Source: JANQRV01 sp964533785 (lineage in GTDB: Bacteria > Bacteroidota > Bacteroidia > Chitinophagales > Saprospiraceae). Taken from it: a stretch of 34,748 nt of DNA. The notes below the pieces were generated by a model. The model searched no databases and had not been told where the DNA came from. It was given only the letters and a program-made list of their open reading frames with translations. Location: assembly GCA_964533785.1 (NCBI GenBank), contig CAZHNG010000020.1, positions 1 to 34,748 of the forward strand. The letters are read 5' to 3'. Position numbers and translations under genes: made by a program. This document shows positions 1 to 8,900 of this stretch, one piece after another (within the stretch, counting starts at the first letter, position 1; every line of letters starts with the position of its first letter).

Positions 1-53
1 GCGGTTTGTTGTCTAAAATCTAGCGTCTAGTGTCTAGCGTCAAAAGTCCAATT
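1..53. repeat. Dispersed intergenic repeat, left-end copy with degenerate heptamer array
   Basis: The element carries about two and a half units of GCGTCTA (TAGACGC on the other strand) at 19-41, one with a single change, flanked by TTGTTGTCTAAAAT on the left and CAAAAGTCCAATT on the right. It matches 34695-34748 in inverted orientation at 51 of 53 aligned positions by eye. No ORF of a known family overlaps it. It is a dispersed non-coding repeat; because it sits exactly at the window edge, it probably continues beyond. Confidence 0.85.
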
Positions 54-116
54 TTAATAGGAAGGATGAATTTTAAAATGCAGTTACTATTTTTACCCCA
101 ATAACAAAATGACAGT

Positions 117-1379
117 ATGAGGAATTCGATTATTTTGCTTTTAATTGTGAGTGTATTTGCAGGGATGAGTTGCACGCCTAAATTGAGTACGTCAATGAAA
201 AAAAATCCGGAATTAGTAAATAAAGCCAATGAGCTTGCGCAAGAGAATATTATTATTGACGGCCACGTAGACCTGCCTTACCGTCTTGATGTAAAGAACT
301 TTAGGCTAACTAAGGAATTTATCGGAATTCCCATTGAATCCGAAGAAGGGGATTTTGATTTTGTACGTGCAAAAAAAGGAGGACTAACGGCTCCTTTTAT
401 GTCTATTTATATACCTGCATCCTACCAGGAGACTGGCGGCGCAAAGGCGTTTGCAGATTCTTTGATCGATATGGTCAACAATATTGCTAGGGAATTACCG
501 GATTATTACGGGGTAGCTACCTCGCCGGATGAAATTGAACAAATTGTTGCTGAAGGAAAAATCGCTTTACCAATGGGAATGGAGAATGGTGCTCCTGTCG
601 GTGATGACTTGAGCAATGTACAATATTTCTACGACCGGGGCATCAGGTATATCACTCTTACCCATTCTAAAGATAATCAGATCTGCGATTCATCGTACGA
701 CACCACAGGTACCTGGGGTGGCCTGAGTCCTTACGGAAGGGAAGTGGTGAAGGAGATGAATAAAGTAGGCATCATGGTGGATGTCTCCCACGTATCCGAC
801 GAAACTTTTTACCAGGTTATGGAAATTACGGAAGCGCCGGTTATTGCTTCTCATTCTTCTTGCCGGAAGTTCACTCCGGGTTTCGAAAGAAATATGAGTG
901 ATGATATGATCAAAAAATTAGGGGAAAACGGTGGCGTCATTCACGTCAATTTTGGTTCCACTTTTCTGGACGGAAGCTTAGCCAACCAAAAACTCAGAAA
1001 ATACCAAACGGAAAAAAGAGCCGAGTTATTGAATTTACTGACCGAAAAAGGCTTGAGAAATTCGGACCCGGCAGCACAACCCATCATTGATGCGTTTGTG
1101 AAGGAAAACCCAGATCTTTTTTCCGATGTAGAAATGGTAGCGAACCATATTGATCACATTGTGAAAATTGCCGGAATAGATCACGTAGGGTTTGGATCGG
1201 ACTTTGATGGTGTGGGAGATTCTCTGCCGGTAGGCCTGAAAGATGTCTCCCAATATCCTAATCTGATATTCGTATTATTACAACGGGGATATTCAGAAGA
1301 GGATATTGCCAAAATTTGCTACAAAAATACTTTTAGAGTTTGGAAGCAAGTAGAAGAAGTAGCTCAGCGATTACAATGA
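117..1379 (+). CDS. Membrane dipeptidase, peptidase family M19, lipoprotein
   Basis: This is a renal-dipeptidase-type zinc metallopeptidase predicted to hydrolyse dipeptides at the cell envelope. The N-terminus is a lipoprotein signal: a hydrophobic stretch at residues 5-16, then GMSC with Cys19 as the lipidated residue. Family metal-site motifs appear in order: DGHVD (His50, Asp52), GMENGA near residue 157, DVSHVSD and IASHSSC near 225-250, and GFGSDFDGVGD near 360. These correspond to the known binuclear zinc ligands and the substrate-site Asp. The 420-aa length is normal for the family. Start at 117 gives the intact signal peptide. The next gene follows after 23 nt on the same strand, so the two may be co-transcribed. 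The substrate cannot be told from sequence. Confidence 0.95.
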   Translation: MRNSIILLLIVSVFAGMSCTPKLSTSMKKNPELVNKANELAQENIIIDGHVDLPYRLDVKNFRLTKEFIGIPIESEEGDFDFVRAKKGGLTAPFMSIYIPASYQETGGAKAFADSLIDMVNNIARELPDYYGVATSPDEIEQIVAEGKIALPMGMENGAPVGDDLSNVQYFYDRGIRYITLTHSKDNQICDSSYDTTGTWGGLSPYGREVVKEMNKVGIMVDVSHVSDETFYQVMEITEAPVIASHSSCRKFTPGFERNMSDDMIKKLGENGGVIHVNFGSTFLDGSLANQKLRKYQTEKRAELLNLLTEKGLRNSDPAAQPIIDAFVKENPDLFSDVEMVANHIDHIVKIAGIDHVGFGSDFDGVGDSLPVGLKDVSQYPNLIFVLLQRGYSEEDIAKICYKNTFRVWKQVEEVAQRLQ

Positions 1380-1402
1380 AATTGAAGTATTAATTTAGAC
1401 CT

Positions 1403-2518
1403 ATGAAAAACTACCTTTTATCAATCATATTGTTGGTTGCGATCAGTTCGGCCCTTTTTGGCCAAGATGCAGACAGTATAAGTGTTGACACTACCATTTA
1501 CAGCGTACTGGAGCAAATGCCTCGCTTTCCTGCCTGCGAAAAATTGGATACGACAATAGAAGCCAAAAATGCCTGTGCTCAGATCGCACTACTCTCTTTT
1601 ATGAACCAGAATATCGTTTATCCGGTCGAGGCCCGGCAAAAGAATGCGTCGGGTATGGTGGTCGTAAAATTTGTGGTGGAAAAGGACGGTTCGATCTCTT
1701 CGCCTAAAATTATGCGTGACGTTGAAGGGGGTTGCGGCCTGGAAGTGCTCAGAGTACTGAATGCCATGAATAATGCACAGATCAAATGGGTACCCGGTAT
1801 GCTGGACGCCAAACCGGTCCGGGCTTATTTTACGCTTCCGATCCGTTTCCGGCTGGAAGAAGCTCCGCCTTTTACCATGATCGGCAATGATTCGGTCTGG
1901 GTAGAATTTGATACGCCCCTGGAATATGAAGGGGGGTATACCGCCTTATCCACTTACCTTAATGAAAAAGTCAAGTATCCGGAAGCACTTCAAGACAGTT
2001 GTCTAATCGGAAAGGTAGAAATAAAACTGTTGGTTGATCGCCGGGGGAAAGTGCGGGTTCTGGATCTGGTGGATCTCAACAATCTGGGCTTTGACTTTTG
2101 GTACGCGGCAACGGATGCAGTGACTTCAACCATCGGAAAATGGAAAGTTGCTACCTACGAAGGGCAAAAAGTACCCGCATCTTACGATATTTCTATTTCG
2201 TTCGTTCCTGAATCTTCAGTTTGTCAAAATGTAGTAGACCAGTATAATCAAGCCATCGAATTGGTTAATGAGGGTACGGCACTTTTTGGTAATGATGAGC
2301 AGGAAGCAGGGATTGAAAAGATGTCGGAAGCACTTGCCTTGTTTCCCGATGATGCGGAGTTTTTATTGATCAGAGGTCAGGCGTATTTAGATCAAAATAA
2401 TTTCGAGGCAGCGTGTACTGATCTCAGTCGAGCCAAGGACATTGCTCTAATTGATTGGTATGATAATATTTTACCGATCATTTGTAAAATGAAGCAGGAA
2501 GATCCTGATGAAAATTAG
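1403..2518 (+). CDS. Secreted protein with two TonB C-terminal-like domains and TPR
   Basis: The protein begins with a signal peptide (residues 1-20, ending ALFGQ). A first TonB-C-like domain spans about residues 70-152, with the typical NIVYPVEARQ start, a VVVKFVVEKDGSIS strand and a terminal FTLPIRFRLEE strand. A second, more divergent copy spans about 183-272 (KVKYPEALQDSCLIGKVEIK, then ISISFVPE). A TPR-like helical pair occupies about 285-355 (EQEAGIEKMSEALALFPDDAEFLLIRGQAYLDQNNFEAACTDL in pattern). Classic TonB has an inner-membrane anchor and a Pro-rich linker; both are missing here, so the protein is probably periplasmic and not an energy transducer in the usual sense. It follows the M19 gene by 23 nt and converges with the DUF2141 gene, leaving 3 nt between stop codons. 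Confidence 0.8.
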   Translation: MKNYLLSIILLVAISSALFGQDADSISVDTTIYSVLEQMPRFPACEKLDTTIEAKNACAQIALLSFMNQNIVYPVEARQKNASGMVVVKFVVEKDGSISSPKIMRDVEGGCGLEVLRVLNAMNNAQIKWVPGMLDAKPVRAYFTLPIRFRLEEAPPFTMIGNDSVWVEFDTPLEYEGGYTALSTYLNEKVKYPEALQDSCLIGKVEIKLLVDRRGKVRVLDLVDLNNLGFDFWYAATDAVTSTIGKWKVATYEGQKVPASYDISISFVPESSVCQNVVDQYNQAIELVNEGTALFGNDEQEAGIEKMSEALALFPDDAEFLLIRGQAYLDQNNFEAACTDLSRAKDIALIDWYDNILPIICKMKQEDPDEN

Positions 2519-2521
2519 TGT

Positions 2522-2965
2522 TCACCATTTTTCCAGCTTCGTAGTTAATACCTGTTGATCGGAAGTGAAGTGAAATTTTATCTCTTCAAATTTTGGCAAG
2601 CGCCATTTTGTTCTTGGCTTTCTGGAAAAGGCGTAAGGTTCGGAAGGTATGCCAAAAAAGTTTTTATCGAGTAGGCCGTTACCGTTTTCATCGTGAAAAA
2701 GAGCAATGGCATATTCTCCATAGGGTAATGCATGAATGACGAGGCTTTGATTAGGAGACTTGCGGGTTACGTCATATCGTTCAATAATAGCTCGTTCCTT
2801 GATCAGGAAATTTTCTTTTGAATTGTATATACCTACCCAAATGATACCTTGGTCCGTCCTGATGTTATTTACGTTTAAAACAAGCTTACCATTTCTGCTT
2901 TTATGAGAATTCATCAACAGTAAGCAACCAAATAATAAGCAGAAATGAGTGAACTTAAAATTCAT
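2522..2965 (-). CDS. DUF2141 domain protein, secreted
   Basis: A 147-aa protein with a short hydrophobic N-terminus (FTHFCLLFGCLLLMNS) that suggests export. The rest fits DUF2141: an IRTDQGIIWVGIYNSKENF beta segment, the ALPYGEYAIALFHDENGNGLLDKN core with its Asp/Asn-rich turn, and a FGIPSEPYAFS motif close to the C-terminus. The family is common in Bacteroidota and has an Ig-like beta-sandwich prediction but no established biochemical role. The gene ends 3 nt from the stop of the convergent TonB-C protein. A long ORF-free spacer lies upstream of its start, so it has its own promoter, which I could not identify. Confidence 0.85.
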   Translation of the reverse strand: MNFKFTHFCLLFGCLLLMNSHKSRNGKLVLNVNNIRTDQGIIWVGIYNSKENFLIKERAIIERYDVTRKSPNQSLVIHALPYGEYAIALFHDENGNGLLDKNFFGIPSEPYAFSRKPRTKWRLPKFEEIKFHFTSDQQVLTTKLEKW

Positions 2966-3753
2966 ACTTAAATATATCGCCTTTTTCGATTAACTGCTGT
3001 CCTAATCATGACGGACATCCTATTCTTAAGATTTTTTTAACGCTGTACTAAAACCGTAGGTAATCATTGTTCCGCTTTTGCAATGTGCTCAGGTCGCCCG
3101 GTTAGCAGATGTGGTTTCTTTAAGTAAGGTGAAATATCATAGCTTTTTTTGGCAAGTATAACATTATCAATTTTTTACGATTATTTTTTTGAGGGATTAC
3201 GCAGTTTTTATGCGTCACAAATATTGGGGATTTTACATAACCCTGGGGGAATAAATTATACTTTTACAAATGTAATCGCAAATATTTGCTGACACTACAA
3301 TTTTCTAGAAACGAATATACGTTCTCCCTTATCTTTTAAAATGCTACAAAAATCGATCTAAAATTAATTTGAATTTTTCTATTTCTTTAGAAAGTCTTAT
3401 TGATTTTAATGCTACAGAAAATCTCTATTCACAGAGTGCTAATCTTTGATGAGTTTCCACATACCAAAAAGGACGGAGATTACTCCGCTATTCCAAAGCT
3501 TACATCTCGATTTAAGATATAACTTATTTTGTATTTTTATTTTAATTTGATTAAATTAAAGCGAAAATACGTGGGACAAATTTTTACACTATCTTGTTTA
3601 TGCTACAGTTTTTATTGTTGATTATCATTTCAATAACTCCGGTGTAAAAAATTTCTCATTATAAGTTTTTATTGAAGATTAAAATTTTGGCCAAACAGTG
3701 TTGTTTCATTTATTATAACACTGGTGGTTTTATGGAAATGGTAAACGCAAATT
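2966..3753. other. Long AT-rich ORF-free spacer with inverted repeats
   Basis: This 788-bp spacer separates two divergent genes and holds no credible ORF. Visible structure: a hairpin ACGCA/TGCGT at 3200-3216 with a T-rich 7-nt loop; a perfect 12-bp palindrome GCAAATATTTGC at 3278-3289; the octamer ATGCTACA three times in the same orientation at 3341, 3409 and 3600; and a spaced inverted repeat at 3578-3654. No convincing TAnnTTTG box or intrinsic terminator was found. It may contain regulatory sites or an RNA, but nothing assignable. Confidence 0.7.
3578..3654. repeat. Spaced inverted repeat AAATTTTTACAC / GTGTAAAAAATTT upstream of the 518-aa gene
   Basis: The left arm is 3578-3589 and the right arm 3642-3654, complementary except for one extra A. 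Between them, TTATTG/CAATAA can form an inner stem. The same TTTTACAC core occurs as an inverted pair on the far side of the 518-aa gene at 5453-5581, and the two left arms share TTTTACACTATC. They could be operator pairs or RNA hairpins. Confidence 0.55.
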
Positions 3754-5310
3754 ATGCAAATTTTGAAGGAGCTTGCCTATGTAATTGGTAGCCACAAGTT
3801 GCGGACACTTGACATCATCGAAGAAGGTACAGAACCCAAAACTAAAGTCTTGCAGTTTTATGAAGGAATTTTGGATGGGAAATTTGAAAGTGACGATGAT
3901 GCTGCACATTATTTTTATCAAAAAGATAAAAGTTATTCTGGTTACCAAAAGCTAAAGGCTAATCTTAAATCCAGGATGATTAATACGCTTTTCTTCATCG
4001 ATATGAAGGAGGCCTCTAATTTTGAGAGACAAAAGGCTTACAACATTTGTCACAGAGAATGGGTTGCAGCCAAGATCTTGATCGGTAAAAATGCTCGTAA
4101 CGCAGGAGTAAGCTTGTGTCATAAGCTGCTTAAAGCGGCCAAAAAGTATGAGATTACGGATCTTGTTTTAGATATATCGAGGACATTGAGGTTGCACTAC
4201 GGCGCCAGATTAGGCGATCAGAAGAAATTTGACCAATATAATGCAATATATAAAGAATACGAGCCGCTTTGGAGGAGTGAAAACCTTGCTGAAGAACTGT
4301 ATACAGAATTGATCACTAAATATGTAAACAGTAAAGCCACTAAAGATGAGCTTCACGAAAAGGCTAAAGCTTATTACGACTTGGTGAGGGATGCCATGGA
4401 AAAATACGATTCATACCGGCTCCACCTTTGCGGCAGTATGATAAAAATCATGATCCACACCAGTATTAATGACAGTAAAAGTACGGTAGTGGCTTGTAAG
4501 GAAGCTATAGATTTTTTCAAAAAGAAGAAGTATAAAGCAACTACTCCCTTACAGATATACTATTATCAATTGCTGGTTGAATATACACAATTGAAAATGT
4601 ATAAGGAAGGCGAAGAAGCTGCTAAAACCTGCCTTTCTTTCATGGATGAAGGGAATTATAACTGGTTCAAGTACCGGGAACTGTATTTAATGCTTTCGTT
4701 TCACACGAAGCGCTACAAGAAAGCTTACGATATTTTTGTGACAACGGTCAATCATTCGCGGTTCCAGTTCCTGCCCAAAAGCTTAAAAGAGTTATGGCGT
4801 ATTTTTGAAGCTTATTTGCACTATTTGATCGAGTTGGAAAAAGTAGAATCAGATCCTAAAGATAAGAATTTCAATAAATTCAGGTTGGGTCGTTTTTTAA
4901 ACGATATGCCAATCTTTTCCAAGGATAAAAGGGGGATGAACATACCGATATTGGTCATCCACATTTTATTCATGATCCACCAACGCAAGTACAGTGATGC
5001 GATCGACCGAATTGAAGCTATTGAGAAATATTGTGCCAGGCATTTGCGCAAGAATGATACTTTTAGAAGCAATTGTTTTATCCGAATGCTTATGAAGATC
5101 CCTGGCAGTAGCTTTCATAAAGCTGGAGTGATCCGAAAGGCTAAACCATACCTTGATAAATTGATGAACACCCCCCTGGATGTTGCACATCAAACACATG
5201 AAATTGAGATTATTCCCTACGAGGATCTATGGGAAATGACCCTCGAAACTTTGGATAATAAATTTCATCATGTGAAAAAAAGATCGCGCAAGGCGAATAG
5301 TACGGTTTAA
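3754..5310 (+). CDS. Conserved-looking helical protein of unknown function, 518 aa
   Basis: I do not recognise a named family. The protein is soluble-looking, with no signal peptide or membrane segment. It is predicted to be almost wholly alpha-helical and rich in Lys, Tyr and Leu, with repeated helical-hairpin patterns suggesting TPR-like solenoid folding (for example about 155-185, 260-300, 310-335 and 395-420). A Lys/Arg-rich tail ends HHVKKRSRKANSTV. Start 3754 is used because the ATGs at 3732 and 3738 are out of frame. The codon pattern is like its neighbours and the frame is open over 1.5 kb, so it is a real gene. It stands alone between spacers of 788 and 408 bp that both contain inverted TTTTACAC motifs. 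A scaffold or regulatory role is possible but is only inference from the fold pattern. Confidence 0.8.
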   Translation: MQILKELAYVIGSHKLRTLDIIEEGTEPKTKVLQFYEGILDGKFESDDDAAHYFYQKDKSYSGYQKLKANLKSRMINTLFFIDMKEASNFERQKAYNICHREWVAAKILIGKNARNAGVSLCHKLLKAAKKYEITDLVLDISRTLRLHYGARLGDQKKFDQYNAIYKEYEPLWRSENLAEELYTELITKYVNSKATKDELHEKAKAYYDLVRDAMEKYDSYRLHLCGSMIKIMIHTSINDSKSTVVACKEAIDFFKKKKYKATTPLQIYYYQLLVEYTQLKMYKEGEEAAKTCLSFMDEGNYNWFKYRELYLMLSFHTKRYKKAYDIFVTTVNHSRFQFLPKSLKELWRIFEAYLHYLIELEKVESDPKDKNFNKFRLGRFLNDMPIFSKDKRGMNIPILVIHILFMIHQRKYSDAIDRIEAIEKYCARHLRKNDTFRSNCFIRMLMKIPGSSFHKAGVIRKAKPYLDKLMNTPLDVAHQTHEIEIIPYEDLWEMTLETLDNKFHHVKKRSRKANSTV

Positions 5311-5452
5311 ACCGTACACAGAGCATTAATCTCGACCGATTTTTGCAAAGAGCATAATAATAAGACGGCTATTCATACCATACGCAATTGTTTGAAACAC
5401 TTGCTGTGACCTAAATAGTATTATCAGTACTCGACCTCCCACATTAGGAAAG

Positions 5453-5581
5453 CATTTTACACTATCGAAACACAAAAACTAGGTTCAGACTAAAGAGTTA
5501 TGCGAGTTTTATACGCATTCCGTGCCACACGCATTACCCTGTACTCTTAGTTGGAAAATGATTATTAAAAGTGTAAAAATG
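5453..5581. repeat. Nested inverted repeats downstream of the 518-aa gene
   Basis: Three stems nest inside one another: outer CATTTTACACT (5453-5463) with AGTGTAAAAATG (5570-5581), middle ACTAAAGAGT (5489-5498) with ACTCTTAGT (5543-5551, one bulged A), and inner ATGCG (5500-5504) with CGCAT (5514-5518). The outer arms share the TTTTACAC core with the pair at 3578-3654. The inner hairpin, with its T-rich loop, resembles the one at 3200-3216. Confidence 0.55.
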
Positions 5582-5663
5582 TGATTCCATGAAACAAATT
5601 TGCAAACCTATGTTTGGTGTCATTGTCGTAGACATTGGTATCTAAACAGGAACTAATCCAAAC

Positions 5664-5700
5664 AAAAACGGACGGTTGCTCATGCAGCACCTCCGTTTTT
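5664..5700 (-). terminator. Hairpin terminator behind the DUF4834 gene, possibly bidirectional
   Basis: AAAAACGGA (5664-5672) pairs perfectly with TCCGTTTTT (5692-5700). The stem continues inward as GGT/ACC and TGC/GCA around a TCAT loop. The T and A runs lie in the stem, so it can work on either strand. It is 18 nt beyond the stop codon of the minus-strand DUF4834 gene, its most likely user. Confidence 0.75.
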
Positions 5701-5718
5701 GGCTTTTTAGGAAAGAAC

Positions 5719-5898
5719 CTAATCTACTTCTTCATAATCGATATAATCTCCTTCGTCATCAGGCTGAGAGCGGTTAATATTTTGGTTATTATCAGGCCCC
5801 TTGGGAGGCGGTAGTGCAAAAAACCGTTTGTAAAGAAAATAAATAATAATACCGGTAATTAACCATTTTAACAAAAACATATACAACGCTTTTAGCAA
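5719..5898 (-). CDS. DUF4834-like small membrane protein, probable TTG start
   Basis: This short gene encodes 53 aa from ATG at 5880 or 59 aa from TTG at 5898. The sequence has a basic/hydrophobic start, one transmembrane helix (LKWLITGIIIYFLYKRFF), a Pro-rich turn (ALPPPKGPD) and a very acidic tail (DDEGDYIDYEEVD). That architecture matches the small DUF4834 family of Bacteroidota. I prefer the TTG start because AGGAG at 5906-5910 lies 7 nt before it, ideal spacing and rare for this phylum. It also yields MLKALYMFLLK, close to the usual MLKF-type beginning of the family. It is divergent from the DUF2723 gene and followed by a hairpin terminator. The function is unknown; a small membrane adaptor is likely. 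Confidence 0.75.
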   Translation of the reverse strand: MLKALYMFLLKWLITGIIIYFLYKRFFALPPPKGPDNNQNINRSQPDDEGDYIDYEEVD

Positions 5899-5935
5899 AA
5901 ATACACTCCTCTTAAAGGACTTGGTAATATTTTAT

Positions 5936-5943
5936 TACTTTTG
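5936..5943 (+). promoter_or_regulatory. Bacteroidota -7 box TACTTTTG of the DUF2723 gene
   Basis: The box fits TAnnTTTG and would start transcription near 5950, giving a leader of about 28 nt before ATG 5978. No clear -33 TTG is present at the right spacing, so the call is moderate. Confidence 0.5.
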
Positions 5944-5977
5944 TTGCTCGTATTTTTCTCAGAAACTTAACATATCG

Positions 5978-8900
5978 ATGAATCAAAGAAAAGTACTGGA
6001 TTTAGCCGGGTGGATCGTTTTTGCCATCGCCTTTACTGTGTATTTTTTATCTGCAGAACGGACGGGAAGTCTTTGGGATTGTGGAGAATTTATTTTGGGT
6101 GCCTATAAACTGCAGGTAGTCCACCCGCCTGGAGCACCGCTTTTTCTGATTGTTGGCCGGTTATTCACCTGGATAGCAGAGCTGGTTTCCAGTAATCCGG
6201 AAGACATTGCTTTTTCGGTAAACTTAATGTCTGGTATCTGCTCTGCCTTTGCCGCTATGTTTATATGTTGGGTAACCATGCGACTGGGAAAATTGACTCT
6301 TGTCGGCAGGGAAGAGAAGGCCGACCAGGCACAGCAAATCGCACTCGCCGGTGCAGGTATTGCAGCGGGTTTGGCCACTGCTTTTACTACTTCCGTTTGG
6401 TTTTCAGCGGTAGAAGGGGAGGTTTATGCTATGTCTACCTTTTTTACGGCTTTAACCCTTTGGTCAATGATCAAGTGGTATACTTTACCCGATACTCCGA
6501 TGGCAGATCGCTGGCTTTTGTTCACTTTCTATTCTGCCGGTCTTTCCATAGGCGTGCACTTATTAAGTATACTAACCTTTCCGGCTTTGGCACTCTTCTA
6601 CTATTTTAAAAAGTATAAAAATCCAAGCTTTGCCGGTATTTTGGTGGCTGGCGCATTGGGTGTCCTAACGATCGTCGCTATACAGAAATTAGTCATAACC
6701 GGCATACCCAGCTTGTGGTATTTTATGGAAATGGCCATGGTAAACTCCTTCGGCCTGCCATTTCATTCCGGTTTAATTCCAACTATTCTTATTGTAGGCT
6801 TAGTCATCTTCCTGGGATTGCGAATGGCTCATTTGAGAAAAAGTCATCTGCTGCAACACATTACGGTTGCTGCCGCTTTAGTAGTCATTGGTTTTTCTAC
6901 CATTGCGGTTGTTGTGATCAGGGCCAACGCCGAACCGCCGGTTAATATGAACGCTCCCACGGACGCAACCAGGTTGTTGCCCTACCTCAACCGGGAACAA
7001 TACGGCGAAAGGGCCTTACTCAGCGGCCCTCATTTCGATGCTAAAGGTCAACCCGAATACGTTGTAACAGATCGTTATGGCCGAAAAGGGGATCAATACG
7101 AAATTGTTGACCGCAAAGTAAAAATTGAATACCCGGAATCGGATAAGATGTTTTTCCCGCGAATGGGAGACAATACACAGGGCAGACCCCGCTATTACAA
7201 AATGTGGCTGGGCTTGGATCCTGATGCCCCTCTTCCCTACGGTAGACCAAACTTTGGGGATAATATTACTTTTTTACTGAGGTACCAGTTGGGGTGGATG
7301 TACTGGCGCTATTTCATGTGGAATTTTGCCGGCCGTCAAAATGGAGATCAGGGGTTTTACGCCTGGGATAAATCCAGTGGCAATTGGCTATCCGGGATTC
7401 CTTTTATCGATAATATGCGGCTAGGGAACCAAAGTGAAATAACTGATACAATGGCCAATCATAAAGCGAGAAACAAATATTACTTGCTGCCTTTTATTTT
7501 TGGACTGATCGGGCTGTTCTTCCACTTTAATAAAAATCGTAATGACGCCCTGGGGCTTTTGGCTTTATTCATAATAACGGGTATCGGTATTATTATCTAC
7601 TCCAACCAGCCTCCGAACGAACCCAGAGAAAGAGATTACGTATTAGTAGGCTCCTTCTTTACCTATTGTATTTGGCTGGGCATGGCAGTACTGGCCTTAT
7701 TCCAGTTATTTACGGATCAATTGAAACTGAGCCGGCCCGTAGGTGCCTCTTTTGCAAGCGTTTTAATTATGGTAGCCCCCATAATTATGCTGGTCGAAAA
7801 CTTTGATGATCACGATAGAAGTGAACATAAAGCCTCCAGAGATTATGCCAGTAATTTTTTACAATCCTGTGCGCCGAATGCCATTATTTTTACTTACGGA
7901 GACAACGATACCTATCCATTGTGGTACGCCCAGGAAGTTGAAGGTATTCGTCCGGATGTAAGAGTGGTCAATCTAAGCCTGATCGCTGTAGATTGGTATA
8001 TCGATCTGCTGCGCCGAAAGGTTAATGATTCGGAGGCTATAAAAATGTCCATTCCTCAGGAAGCTTACCGTGGTTATTTGCGTAACCAGTCTTTCCATTT
8101 GCCAAATGTGTACCGGGGCCGCGATAATAATCCACCCACGGCTGTCAAAGATCTGCTGGAAATGATCGGAAGGGATAACTCCAAAGCTACTGGTGGTCGT
8201 GCCGAGAGTATCTATGACACCAATAATGCTTACATTCCCGTTGACAGTGCGGAGGTTATGAAATATGGAGTTGTTAAACCGGCTGAAGCCGATAAGATTG
8301 TCAGAAGGATGCCACTGCAGCTCGCCGGAAAATCCTTTTTGACCAAAGATGAAATAGCGGTACTCGATATTATCGGGTCTAATTTGTGGGAACGTCCTGT
8401 TTATTTTGCGGTAACTTGCAGGCCGGAAAAAATGTTTGGCCTCAATGATTATATGCAATTGGAAGGTCTAGCTCTACGTCTGGTTCCCATAAAAGGACAA
8501 AGCGAAATGCAGTTTTTCGGTGTAGTAGGTTCCGGCAGCGTCAATAAAGAAGCTTTTTATGATAATTTCATGAACAAGTTTCAATGGGGGAATTTCGACA
8601 AAAAAGACTTATTCGTTGACAGAAGCTACATGCCCAGCGTACAGAGTATGCAACTAGGGGTACGCAGGACTGCTTATGCTTTCTTAGAAGCAGGAGATAC
8701 GACCAAGGCAGTTGAAATGGTCGACCGGTACCTTGAAGCTTTTCCACACAAAAACTTCCCCTATGACTACAGCACAAATTTGATGCTGGGCGTCTACTAT
8801 CAGGCAGGAGCTTACGATAAAGCCCGCCCACATACCGAGATATTGGCAGAAGAAATGTTGCAAAGATTAGCCTTTTATGATAGTCTGTCGCCCGACATAC

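Larger units (their letters stand above)
5311..5718. other. ORF-free spacer with nested inverted repeats
   Basis: This 408-bp spacer holds a nested stem structure at 5453-5581, a TAnnTTTG-like box TATGTTTG at 5609-5616 without a usable -33 element, and a bidirectional hairpin terminator at 5664-5700. No ORF of recognisable family was seen. A short RNA from about 5623 to 5700 is conceivable, but the terminator is explained by the DUF4834 gene on the other strand. Confidence 0.6.

Noticed and set aside
20..229. 69-codon minus-strand frame at the left edge
   Set aside because: It runs through the heptamer repeat and the start of the M19 gene; no protein-like features.
3341..3607. Three ATGCTACA octamers as a regulatory array
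   Set aside because: Spacing is irregular (68 and 191 bp), the sequence is AT-rich, and a further copy occurs inside a coding region; chance is adequate.
5609..5700. Small RNA with -7 box TATGTTTG and terminator
   Set aside because: There is no -33 element at the correct distance, and the terminator is explained by the DUF4834 gene on the opposite strand. It remains possible but unsupported.
5921..5977. TTG 5921 as start of the DUF2723 gene
   Set aside because: The added 19 residues (Phe/Tyr/Cys-rich) do not resemble the family, and a -7 box lies within them; ATG 5978 gives the expected N-terminus.
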